Translations under genes and position numbers: made by a program
NCBI RefSeq assembly: GCF_032854445.1
Contig: NC_088301.1
Span: forward strand, 18,779,808-18,843,807
Direction of reading: 5' to 3'
DNA length: 64,000 nt
DNA from: Liolophura sinensis
Taxonomy: Eukaryota; Mollusca; Polyplacophora; Chitonida; Chitonidae
In this document: positions 49,706-60,439 of the stretch, in pieces
Layout: each line of letters starts with the position of its first letter
Position numbering within the stretch: position 1 is the first letter of the stretch
Notes under the pieces: generated by a model
The model's database searches: none
Told to the model about the DNA's origin: nothing
Seen by the model: the letters and a program-made list of their open reading frames with translations, nothing else

Positions 49706-50133
49706 AGGTAATTAAGATGTTACGTCACTAACATATAACCTATTATTAATCGGCATTATCTACTTTGGATAACCAATGTTATGTTGACTTTTTTGCCATG
49801 TGCTTGTGTTCGAATTAACAATGTGTTTTAAAAGTTGTTTAAAAACTGATATCCTATACGTTTCGCTTACCTGTATAAGCCTCCATAAGTATTACAACAG
49901 CCATATAGGCCTAGTTACAAATAGTTACGTAGTATATTTCTTACACGCGGTATAAGATTAGGGGAATTGAAATTACTTTAGGCATATTATATTTAAGAAT
50001 ATAATATTTTAAATGCATTTACTCAACTTTAATAGCTAAAAAAGAAGAAAGAAAAACACGGGAAGTGCGATAAGTACGGTGGCCATAGTGCCATTTGAAA
50101 TTTTTTGCCGTGGTCTAATCCTGAACTCTGCGA

Positions 50134-50258
50134 TGGAAACCCACGTGACACTTAGCCTCCATCTGAGATATTAGACTCAGCATCTCAGGAAACGTATGTT
50201 CGTCAGGTCAAAGGTCGCGAATATGTCAGATGGAGGCTAAGTTTCACATGAGTTTCCA
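50134..50258. repeat. 33-bp-arm inverted repeat
   Basis: Arms 50134-50166 and 50226-50258 are complementary with about three mismatches (core 'acttagcctccatctga' / 'tcagatggaggctaagt'). The spacer is about 59 bases. Confidence 0.85.
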
Positions 50259-50282
50259 CCGCGGACCAAACGTTTACACAGC

Positions 50283-50320
50283 GGAGAAAACTTTTCCATC
50301 ACAGTGAAAAGGTTTTCTCC
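50283..50320. repeat. Hairpin-forming inverted repeat
   Basis: 'ggagaaaactttt' pairs with 'aaaaggttttctcc' with one bulged base. It is 24 bases after the larger inverted repeat, so the two may be parts of one palindromic element. Confidence 0.75.
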
Positions 50321-50469
50321 ACGTTGGAACGGTAACAACCACAGCTCATCGCAGCGGCACAGCAAACGTATTCTCCCTGCTAGTGGAAAAGGCCTGTCAC
50401 AAGGAGACGGCACCACTGTGTTTATATGATTGAAATAATGTTACACGATTGGACACAGCGTTTTACTAA

Positions 50470-50680
50470 GCACAACAGACGACGTTACGTGATTTTGCGC
50501 ATCGTTTGTACACGGTCAGGCGCCGGAACACGATTTCTCACTGTACTTTAACCATAATCAGGCGCCGTCACATGCATGATCAGGCGTACCGTTTTAACAT
50601 GTTTAGGTCATACAATACGTTAGGCACACGTTTTTGCCATAATTAGGCGCCGTTACAATATTACGTGCAGCCTATTATCA
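50470..50680. repeat. Degenerate 'caggcgccg' repeats
   Basis: 'cacggtcaggcgccggaaca', 'cataatcaggcgccgtcaca', 'catgatcaggcgtaccgttt' and 'cataattaggcgccgttaca' recur at irregular 40-80-base spacing. Confidence 0.6.
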
Positions 50681-50719
50681 TGATTACGAGCGGCTTTTTA
50701 CCATGATTACGGAATTCTA

Positions 50720-50966
50720 TATTTATTTATTTATTTGACTAGTGTTTTACGCCGTACTCAAGAATATTTCACTTATACGACAGTGACCAGCATGTTGGTG
50801 GGAGCAAACTGAGTAAACCACGACCATCCGCAGGCTGATGTCAGACTTTTACGCGTAGGCCTACGGCCGAGGCCCCCGTCGTATAAGTGCCATGGGGCCT
50901 ACTCTTATGGCTCCTGGGCCATTGCGCTGCGCTTACAGGCTAACCAACTCGGCCACGGAGCCCCCA
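50720..50966 (-). mobile_element. Full-length SINE family-1, reverse
   Basis: The (TTTA)n tail and 'actagtgttttacgccgtac' are at the left. The reversed tRNA-like head 'taaccaactcggccacggag' is at the right. The middle is rearranged: an extra forward 'gtcgtataagtgcca' piece lies near 50878. Confidence 0.8.
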
Positions 50967-51449
50967 CCGGCCTACCCCTTCCCGTCTTTTTTTATGTACT
51001 GGTACATGGAAGTATTCGGCTGTATTTCGGTCATGCTACAAGGACATCTCTCCCAAAGGTGATGATGACCTCAGTTTAACTACAGATACGTACTGATCTA
51101 TGATTACTATATATTATATAACAGCGTACATGTATATATACTGTCATGTCGTGAAGTGGCCTGATCTGAACCTCAACAGCGAGTGGAGGCCACTGAGGCA
51201 CGTTTTTGACCTGATTTGTTCTATTTCAACAGGTCACTAAGCGCGCATAGTATGGACACCTTAGTTCAGCTTAATAAGAATCGTTAGTTCGCGGTCTAGA
51301 GCACGCTGGTATATAACTATCATCGGAAGAGCTCTGCTGTCTATTGCTTAGCTACAGGACACTTCACCATTCATTGATACTAACTAATTCATAAGATTAA
51401 GGTTCCTTTCGAGACTAGAACATGTCTGTATACTAAACAATCATTGTCA

Positions 51450-54400
51450 GCTGATTAAGGCTCCTTGTGGGACTGCCACACTCTGAACCACCATGCATCG
51501 TCAGCTGATTAAGGTTCCTTGCAAAACTTGAACACGTCTGTATACTAAATCACCATCGTCAGTGTATTAAAGTTCTTTCTAGAACTGTCACACGCTGGTA
51601 TACTAAACCACCATCGTCAGTTTATTAAGGTGGAACTGTCACAGGCTGGTTTACTAAACCACCATCGTCAGTTTATTAAGGTGGGACTGTCACACGCTGG
51701 TATACTAAACAACCATCGTCAGTTTATTAAGGTTCCTTGTACAACTGTCACACGCTGGTATACTAAAACACTGTCGTCAGTTTATTAAGGTGGGACTGTC
51801 ACACGCTGGTATACTAAACCACCATCGTCAGTTTATTAAGGTTCCTTGTACAATTGTCACACGCTAGTATACTAAACCACCATCGTCAGTTTATTAAGGT
51901 GGAACTGTCACACGCTGGTATACTAAACCACCATCGTCAGTTTATTAAGGTGGGACTGTCAAACGCTGGTATACTAAACCACCGTCGTCAGTTTATTAAG
52001 GTGGGACTGTCACACGCTGGTATACTAAACCACCATCCTCAGTTTATTAAGGTTCCTTGTAGAACTGTCACACGCTGGTATACTAAACCACCATCGTCAG
52101 TTTATTAAGGTGGGACTGTCACACGCTGGTATACTAAAACACTGTCGTCAGTTTATTAAGGTGGGACTGTCACACGCTGGTATACTAAACCACCGTCGTG
52201 AGTTTATTAAGGTTCCTTGTACAATTGTCACACGCTAGTATACTAAACCACCATCGTCAGTTTATTAAGGTGGAACTGTCACACGCTGGTATACTAAACC
52301 ACCATCGTCAGTTTATTAAGGTGGGACTGTCAAACGCTGGTATACTAAACCACCGTCGTCAGTTTATTAAGGTTCCTTGTACAACTGTCACACGCTGGTA
52401 TACTAAAACACTGTCGTCAGTTTATTAAGGTGGGACTGTCACACGCTGGTATACTAAACCACCATCGTCAGTTTATTAAGGTTCCTTGTACAACTGCCAC
52501 ACGCTGGTATACTAAACCACCATCGCCAGTTTATTAGGGTTCCTTGTATAACTGTCACACGCTAGTATACTAAACCACCTTCGTCAGTTTATTAAGGTTC
52601 CTTGTAGAACTGTCACACGTTAGTATACTAAACCACCATCGTCAGTTTATTAGGGTTCCTTGTACAACTGTCACACGCTAGTATACTAAACCACCTTCGT
52701 CAGTTTATTAAGGTTCCTTGTATAAAGTGTCACACGCTGCTTTACTAAACCACCATCGTCAGTTTATTAAGGTTCCTTGTACAACTGCCACACGCTGGTA
52801 TACTAAACCACCATCGCCAGTTTATTAGGGTTCCTTGTATAACTGTCACACGCTAGTATACTAAAACACTCTCGTCAGTTTATTAAGGTGGGACTGTCAC
52901 ACGCTGGTATACTAAACCACCTTCGTCAGTTTATTAAGGTTCCTTGTAGAACTGTCACACGTTAGTATACTAAACCACCATCGTCAGTTTATTAGCGTTC
53001 CTTGTACAACTGTCACACGCTAGTATACTAAACCACCTTCGTCAGTTTATTAAGGTTCCTTGTATAAAGTGCCACACGCTGGTATACTAAACCACCATCG
53101 TCAGTTTATTAAGGTTCCTTGTACAACTGTCACATGCTGGTATATTAAACCACCATCGTCAGTTTATTAAGGTGGGACTGTCACACGCTGGTATACTAAA
53201 CCACCGTCGTCAGTTTATTAAGGTTCCTTGTACAACTGTCACACGCTAGTATACTAAAACACTCTCGTCAGTTTATTAAGGTGGGACTGCCACACGCTGG
53301 TATACTAAACCACCATCGCCAGTTTATTAGGGTTCCTTGTATAACTGTCACACGCTAGTATACTAAAACACTCTCGTCAGTTTATTAAGGTGGGACTGTC
53401 ACACGCTGGTATACTAAACCACCTTCGTCAGTTTATTAAGGTTCCTTGTAGAACTGTCACACTTTAGTATACTAAACCACCATCGCCAGTTTATTAGGGT
53501 TCCTTGTATAACTGTCACACGCTAGTATACTAAACCACCATCGTCAGTTTATTAAGGTTCCTTGTACAACTGCCACACGCTGGTATACTAAACCACCGTC
53601 GTGAGTTTATTAAGGTTCCTTGTACAATTGTCACACGCTAGTATACTAAAACACTCTCGTCAGTTTATTAAGGTGGGACTGTCACACGCTGGTATACTTA
53701 ACCACCATCGTCAGTTTATTAAGGTTCCTTGTACAACTGCCACACGCTGGTATACTAAACCACCATCGCCAGTTTATTAGGGTTCCTTGTATAACTGTCA
53801 CACGCTAGTATACTAAAACACTCTCGTCAGTTTATTAAGGTGGGACTGTCACACGCTGGTATACTAAACCACCTTCGTCAGTTTATTAAGGTTCCTCGTA
53901 GAACTGTCACACGTTAGTATATTAAACCACCATCGTCAGTTTATTAGGGTTCCTTGTATAACTGTCACACGCTGGTATACTAAACCACCATCGTCAGTTT
54001 ATTGAAGTTCCTTGTAGAACTGCACACGCTAGTATATTAAACCACCATCGTCAGTTTATTGATGTGGGACTGCCACACGCTGGTATAGTTAACCATCGTC
54101 GTCAGTTTATTAGGGTTCCTTGTATAACTGTCACACGCTAGTATACTAAACCACCGTCGTCAGTTTATTAAGGTTCCTTGTACAACTGCCACACGCTGGT
54201 ATACTAAACCACCATCGTCAGTTTATTAAGGTGGGACGGTCACACGCTGGTATACTAAACCACCGTCGTGAGTTTATTAAGGTTCCTTGTACAACTGTCA
54301 CACGCTAGTATACTAAACCACTCTCGTCAGTTTATTAAGGTGGGACTGTCACACGCTGGTATACTAAACCACCATCATCAGTTTATTAGGGTTCCTTGTA

Positions 54401-55460
54401 CAACTGTCACACGCTAGTATACCAAACCACTCTCGTCAGTTTATTAAAGTGGGACTGTCACACGCTGGTTTACTAAACCACCGTCGTGAGTTTATTAAGG
54501 TTCCTTGTAGAACTGTCACACGTTAGTATACTAAACCACCATCGTCAATTTATTAAGGTGGGACTGTCACACGCTGGTATACTAAACCACCGTCGTGAGT
54601 TTATTAAGGTTCCTTGTAGAACTGTCACACGTTAGTATACTAAACCACCATCGTCAGTTTATTAAGGTGGGACTGTCACACGCTGGTATACTAAACCACC
54701 GTCGTGAGTTTATTAAGGTTCCTTGTACAACTGTCACACGCTAGTATATTAAACCACCATCGTCAGTTTATTAAGGTGGGACTGTCACACGCTGGTATAC
54801 TAAACCACCGTCGTGAGTTTATTAAGGTTCCCTGTACAACTGCCACACGCTAGTATACTAAACCACTCTCGTCAGTTTATTAAGGTGGGACTGTCACACG
54901 CTGGTATACTAAACCACTCTCGTCAGTTTATTAAGGTGGGACTGTCACACGCTGGTATACTAAACCACCGTCGTGAGTTTATTAAGCTTCCTTGTACAAC
55001 TGCCACACGCTGGTATACTAAACCACTCTCGTCAGTTTATTTAGGTGGGACTGTCACACGCTGGTATATTAAACCACCATCGTCAGTTTATTAAAGTGGG
55101 ATTGTCACACGCTGGTATGCTAAACCACCATCGCCAGTTTATTAAGGTTCCTTGTATAACTGTCACACGCTGGTATACTAAACCACTCTCGTCAGTTTAT
55201 TAAGGTGGGACTGTCACACGCTAGTATACTAAACCACCATCGTCAGTTTATTAGGGTTCCTTGTACAATTGTCACACGCTAGTATACTAAACCACCATCG
55301 TCAGTTTATTAAGGTGGGACTGTCACACGCTGGTATACTAAACCATCGTCGTCAGTTTATTAAGGTTCCATGTAGAACTGTCACACGTTAGTATACTAAA
55401 CCACCATCGTCAATTTATTAAGGTGGGACTGTCACACGTTAGTATACTAAACCACCATCG
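51450..55460. repeat. 4-kb satellite of interleaved 51- and 58-bp units
   Basis: The shared core is 'cacacgctggtatactaaac' and 'caccatcgtcagtttattaa'. It is followed either by 'ggtgggactgt' (51-bp unit) or by 'ggttccttgtacaactgt' (58-bp unit). About 70-75 copies, with recurrent blocks several units long. The 51-bp unit stays open in frame (for example 51854-52108), which I treat as an artefact. Confidence 0.95.
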
Positions 55461-55474
55461 TCAATTTATAAAGG

Positions 55475-55744
55475 GGCCTCCGTGGCTCAGTTGGTTAGCG
55501 CGCTAGCGTAGCGTAATGACCCAGGAGTCTCTCACCAATGCGGTCGGTGTGAGTTCAAGTCCAGCTCATGCTGGCTTCCTCTCCGGCCGTACGTGGGAAG
55601 GTCTGACAGCAACCTGCGGATGGTCGTGGGTTTCCCCCGGGTTCTGCCTGGTTTCCACCCACCATAATGCTGGCCGCCGTCGTATAAGTGAAATATTCTT
55701 GAGTACGGCGTAAAACACCAATCAAAAAAAAAAAAAAAAAAAAA
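55475..55744 (+). mobile_element. Full-length tRNA-derived SINE (family 1) with 14-bp target-site duplication
   Basis: The head 'ggcctccgtggctcagttgg' matches an A box and 'gtgagttcaagtccagctca' a B box of RNA polymerase III promoters. The body ends 'gagtacggcgtaaaacacca' plus 'atc' and a poly(A) of about 22. 'tcaatttataaagg' flanks it exactly (55461-55474 and 55745-55758). It inserted into the last unit of the satellite, so it is younger than that array. It is the best reference copy in the window. Confidence 0.95.
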
Positions 55745-55759
55745 TCAATTTATAAAGGT

Positions 55760-58661
55760 TCCTTGTAGAAATGTCACATTTATACACTTACCTAACCATC
55801 AGCATCAGCAGGTGATATATAGTTCCTGGTATATACACGATTTGTCTTGAGTGACAAATGTATCATTCGGTCGCTATTACCTACGATGTAGACGTAAAAT
55901 CGCAAGTATTGGGCATGATCTTAACCTATACTGTGGTTCTTTATTTGCAAAGTTCGTAATAGCAGTGACCTATCTCTCGCGCCACCCACCTCTTATAATA
56001 TTTCGTTGGTATTACATGCTAAAGGCTTGGAAGTCAAAAGTATGACCGACACACAGACAAACAGAGACAACAACCGACTTTTGGAGCAGAATGGTCTCAG
56101 CCCAAAACAAATTAAGGCATCTGGCTTGATTTTTGTTAACTACAATTTTAACCTGTTTAAATGCCTTTTCAAAGCATTATGATCAATGATTTAGCGATTG
56201 TTGAATAGACTGTTGAATAGCACTGGTATAAGAGCTAAATAAACATAAATAAAAAAGGACTGAGATCCAGGCAGATATGGGTACAGTCATTTATTTGCAA
56301 TTAACACCCCCGTGTTGGTAGACATGAATATGATGTTGTTAGAATTTACAATTGTGTTATTACAGAATTTACACGTATTTACTACTTTTTCAAGGCATTT
56401 CAGTATACTGTTTTTGTTTGTTTTTTTTTTGTTTTTGTTTTTTTTTGTTTTTTTAAGCACTGTACCGCATATTATATACCACAACGTCCTCTAATAATTT
56501 TACTATAACAGGCTTATGTATGTAAATTATATTATATATACTTTTTGTTCGTGGAAAACGAAATTAGCATGCAGCCAAAAAAGGCTACCGACTCTCCCCA
56601 GCATGTCCTCAAAACTAAGAAATGCTGAAGGAGTAAAAAGGGACGATAACTACATGTGTCATACGCACGGGATAGTCTCAAAAGTTAGCTCCCCTGGAGT
56701 GATGAGCTTCGCGGTAACATAGGATAGCTACAAATACATGTAATGCTTGCTGCATTTACCCTGACATTCATTCCAAAAATGTTGACGCGAATGAACGTCA
56801 TAAAACATTTTTTATAATGCTGGAACTTCCATTTTCTCAAGAGAATATCGTAGGCCTACTATCTTTTAAACAAACTTGCAAATGACATGCCTCTCAGAAG
56901 ATATCTCACTGAGACGAAATAAGAAACTTAGTCGTGTGCGAAATTTTAGATCCAATATGGTAATTAGGATTAAGATCAATTCGAAAACCTTTTGTATAAC
57001 TTATGCATCCGAGCATATATAATTAGTTATATCGTCACAGGGGTCTGCATGTATAAGGTACATGTAGCCTATACACTTTAGACTAAACCAGCTAGTTCAT
57101 CCTAAACAGGGGACTGGGGGTGGGAACGAACACAAATACGTGTACAGCCTTCCACCGAGTTCGTTGAAATCCTGCTGTCGGTTGATTTTAGCAGAAAGTC
57201 TGTTGTCTGAGTGATGCTGTCAGATATAAAAGATTAATATTTTGAGTGTAGGTCGCTTGATTAATTGCAGAAACTCAGGTTTCCTATACACATACATATA
57301 ATAGTGACCGCCATCGAAGGCCTATAACTTTAAAACCCAGTGCATGTAATAAATAAATGCTCGGTTGGAGTTTACCGCTGTATGAGTAAGATTTTCACTC
57401 ATATCACAGTGATCAGGCCCCGGGATCACTAAACCATCTCAGACTCAGACTTTCGGTCATTAAACTGAATATGTTCCTTTCCGTTATTTTAGCTGAAATT
57501 TGTTTAGCAATCACTGACCCACAATTTGTGTTGTCAAGCAAAATTTTGACTTTGTTACATAAGAAATAACAATTTTAAAGCGATTTGACGTTTTGACTGA
57601 GAGTAAACTACCGACCTATGATTTGCTCGGCACCTAACTGCCAAATAACTGAATTCGACTGGCGTCTGGCGACAGTTCAACATTAATCTAGTTTGCTTTA
57701 ATTTGGTTTGCTTTAGTTTTGTTTAAGTGGAGTCTCCATTGTTTAGAAACGTTATAAAACTGTTGTTAGAATGTTCAAAACATTGCGTCGCACAGATTTA
57801 ATCACATTCGTCCAATGTCGATCGTCCTCATGCGTATTTGCGTGTTATCTTTCTATTAATGCTTGCAAGTCGCTGTGGCTCTTCCCTCTTCGTTAAGATC
57901 GTCGCTTGTCACCTTGGATGCGGTTCATTTCCCGCCGCGAGGGGAGACAACTCAGAATGGTGATAAGACGACATGACTTCCTTTCTCCGTCTACCTGTTC
58001 CGTTGCGTTTCATAACACGTGTTGCGTTCCGTTGTACGTCATCGCCTATACATTTCGTGTTACTTCGTCTCACTCCATTCTCTGTTAAATCAGGCTGATT
58101 CGCAAACAATGTCCTGTTGATAGATTCATGAATCTGAATGGGTAATCCTGGTGGCATTTAAAAAAAATTATTCGTGTCCTAAATTGCTATAGGCCTACCA
58201 GTTCCGGTACTGCTTACGGAATAGGTTATTAGTAATACAATTGAGGCAAATATATAAGCTTCGGACAATTCATAATAATGGCGGTGATCTCGTGCCCACT
58301 GACCAAATGATTAATCAAACCAGTTCACTCTCGTGCTGTCTGTAGGCTAAGTAATTAAATAAAACGTGTGGCAATTTGGGATTTAGAAGCAAACAGTTGC
58401 TAAGAAAAATATAGTACAGATATGAATAAGGCTGCATCGAATTATCTACCTTGAGGTCCCTTCCGTTTAAAAGGTGCAATTTTAGGAGTAACCTGTGGTT
58501 TGAACTTCAAAAAATGAGTACCGGTAACGGCAAGTTTCGGCATCAGCTATTTGAAGACCTAGCTCTAAGATTTTAATTTTGTAAACTTTTTTGACAGCTC
58601 AGGATAAGTATTGTGTATTTTTTTAGGCCACTCGAAACTAATTTTAAAATTCTGATCATTA
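55760..58661. other. No gene recognised
   Basis: Single-copy sequence with a poly-T tract near 56410-56450 and no open frame longer than about 85 codons. Nothing matches a protein family I know. Confidence 0.5.
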
Positions 58662-60437
58662 GAGGAAGGTGGGGCAAAATGGGACACTTAACTTCATGTA
58701 CTTGTGTGTAGCTAAATTACAAAGTTGGTGTGTAAAAACAGAGGTTTTGCGATGAAGGGTTATAATATCTTTAATTTTTTAATCATTTTTGGTTTGTATA
58801 CGCGGACTATTCCAATAGAAAATAAAAATACTCCCTGTTCGGTATGTCCCATATTGCCCCGCTGGGTGGGGCAAAATGGACCCACATGTCCCATTTTACC
58901 CCCAACGTACATGAATTGAAGGAAGCAATACGTGTTTCAACACAACAAACAAATTTTGGTAGTTGTAGGCCTATGTATTGCCTTTGCTCCACAGTTCAGA
59001 ACAATAGATACATTCTGTATCGGCTTCATCAGTTTCGAGCGAAGGGTGCGTTACATCTGCAACTTCAGGGGTTTTGGCAACTTTAGACACAATCACTAAT
59101 TTTGGAAGGTGGTTTCGTGTACGCTTTCCTTTACCTTGGGTTGATGTTTGTGCTTCATGTCGTGAACTAGATGTTACCCTGAGAGGCTGTACTTTATCAC
59201 CAAGAAGTGAGGATTTGTATGGGCTGCTGGTGAGAATAGCTGCCTTGCCACGGCGGACATTTGACTTCCGAGTTTGCGTGACGGTGACTCTGGGTGGGGG
59301 TGAAATGTCAAATGGTGACATGTAGCCTGGCGGAACTGAATTACCATCCGAGGACTTGCTGGTGGAAGACGACACAGGCGTAGACAACGGCGGAGAAATG
59401 GAACAGGTTGGATTTTCGGACTCGTGTGGTTGGAAAATATCCCGGTTGATGGGGAATATGCCAGTTTTTCGGAACCCGTGTGCAGCCGTCTCAGCTGTGC
59501 CTGCTTTGACATAGGCTCGGCCAAAGAGATCAGCAACTTGGAAGGTGGTAATCACTCGACCGGGGTTGTTTCGCAGCCATTTCTCTAACTCCTGGTCGTA
59601 ATAGGTTGATAGTGGCTTCATGAAACTCACATCTAATGGTTGCATTTTATGGGAGCAGTGTGGTGGTAGACATAGTATTTCCACGCCATTCTCTCTGGCC
59701 AAATCAATCACTTGTATGTTTCTAGTGTGAGTAGAATGAGTAGAACTCGGTTGTCTTTGGAAGCGCCAGAAGCTCGAATAAAGAGCTGGAACCATGTTGT
59801 GAATATATCCTTTCTTTGAAGAAAAAACATCATGACAAGTCATTTTATTTACTTATTTATATTTATTTACTTGCCTAAATACAGTTAGGTTGAGGTAGGG
59901 TGTAAAGCACCCTTATAAATCCCAAATAAACGTTAAGAATTATAACTTTAATAAAGCCTCGAACTAGTTTGAGTTATACTGTAAAATAATGCAGATTATT
60001 ATATGGGGCAAAACGGGACACAGTGTGGGGCAAAATGGTCCCATTTTGCCCCATTCCAGTGTGTCCCGTTTTGCCCCCAACTGTTAAAATTGAATCATCG
60101 CCATCACGGGCTAAAACTCGTTGCTGAGTTCACAATATTTACTTGTTTGTGGGAGCTAATTATGTTTCAAAAGGATATGTTTAAGGTAGTATTTTTTAGG
60201 ATAAGTTATGCTCATACCGAGCTTAAAAACGTGCTTTCCTTAGATCAAACGGGTCAAAATTCATAAACGCCACTAAAATGACTTCATGTCCACGTGAGCT
60301 TTTAATGACGACCTTGTTGTTGTAAATCGGCCTCGTTCTGATTCTGGACGCGACATCATAGGTGGCAGCACCAGTATTATGCGTTTCTGAGAACTGTCCC
60401 ATTTTGCCCCGAGGGTCCATTTTGCCCCACTTTCCCC
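58662..60437 (-). mobile_element. pogo/Tigger-like DNA transposon, internally reduced
   Basis: Imperfect terminal inverted repeats: left 'gaggaaggtggggcaaaatg', right (reverse complement) 'ggggaaagtggggcaaaatg'. A TA dinucleotide stands directly outside each end (58660-58661 and 60438-60439), as expected for Tc1/mariner-pogo elements. It encodes a partial transposase on the - strand. The GGGGCAAAAYGG motif recurs inside both ends (58868, 60005, 60026 and in reverse at about 60043, 60069, 60400). Confidence 0.85.
58971..59843 (-). pseudogene. Truncated pogo/jerky-type DDE transposase (C-terminal 290 codons)
   Basis: Residues 41-80 resemble the end of the DDE_1 domain: RNIQVIDLARENGVEILCLP, then PHCSHKMQPLDVSF with D71 in the place of the third catalytic acid, then YYDQELEKWL and a segment ending FRKTGIFPINRDIF. 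The remainder is a Ser/Pro/basic tail ending near ECIYCSELW. The DNA-binding HTH/CENP-B part and the first two catalytic acids are absent. The 600 bases between this frame and the right inverted repeat hold no continuation. It could instead be the last exon of an intron-containing transposase. As seen, it is unlikely to be active. Confidence 0.8.
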
Positions 60438-60439
60438 TA

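Noticed and set aside
51854-55094. Repeat-protein frames (LSHAGILNHHRQFIKVG) in the satellite
   Set aside because: The frame persists only where 51-bp units are consecutive and breaks at every 58-bp unit.
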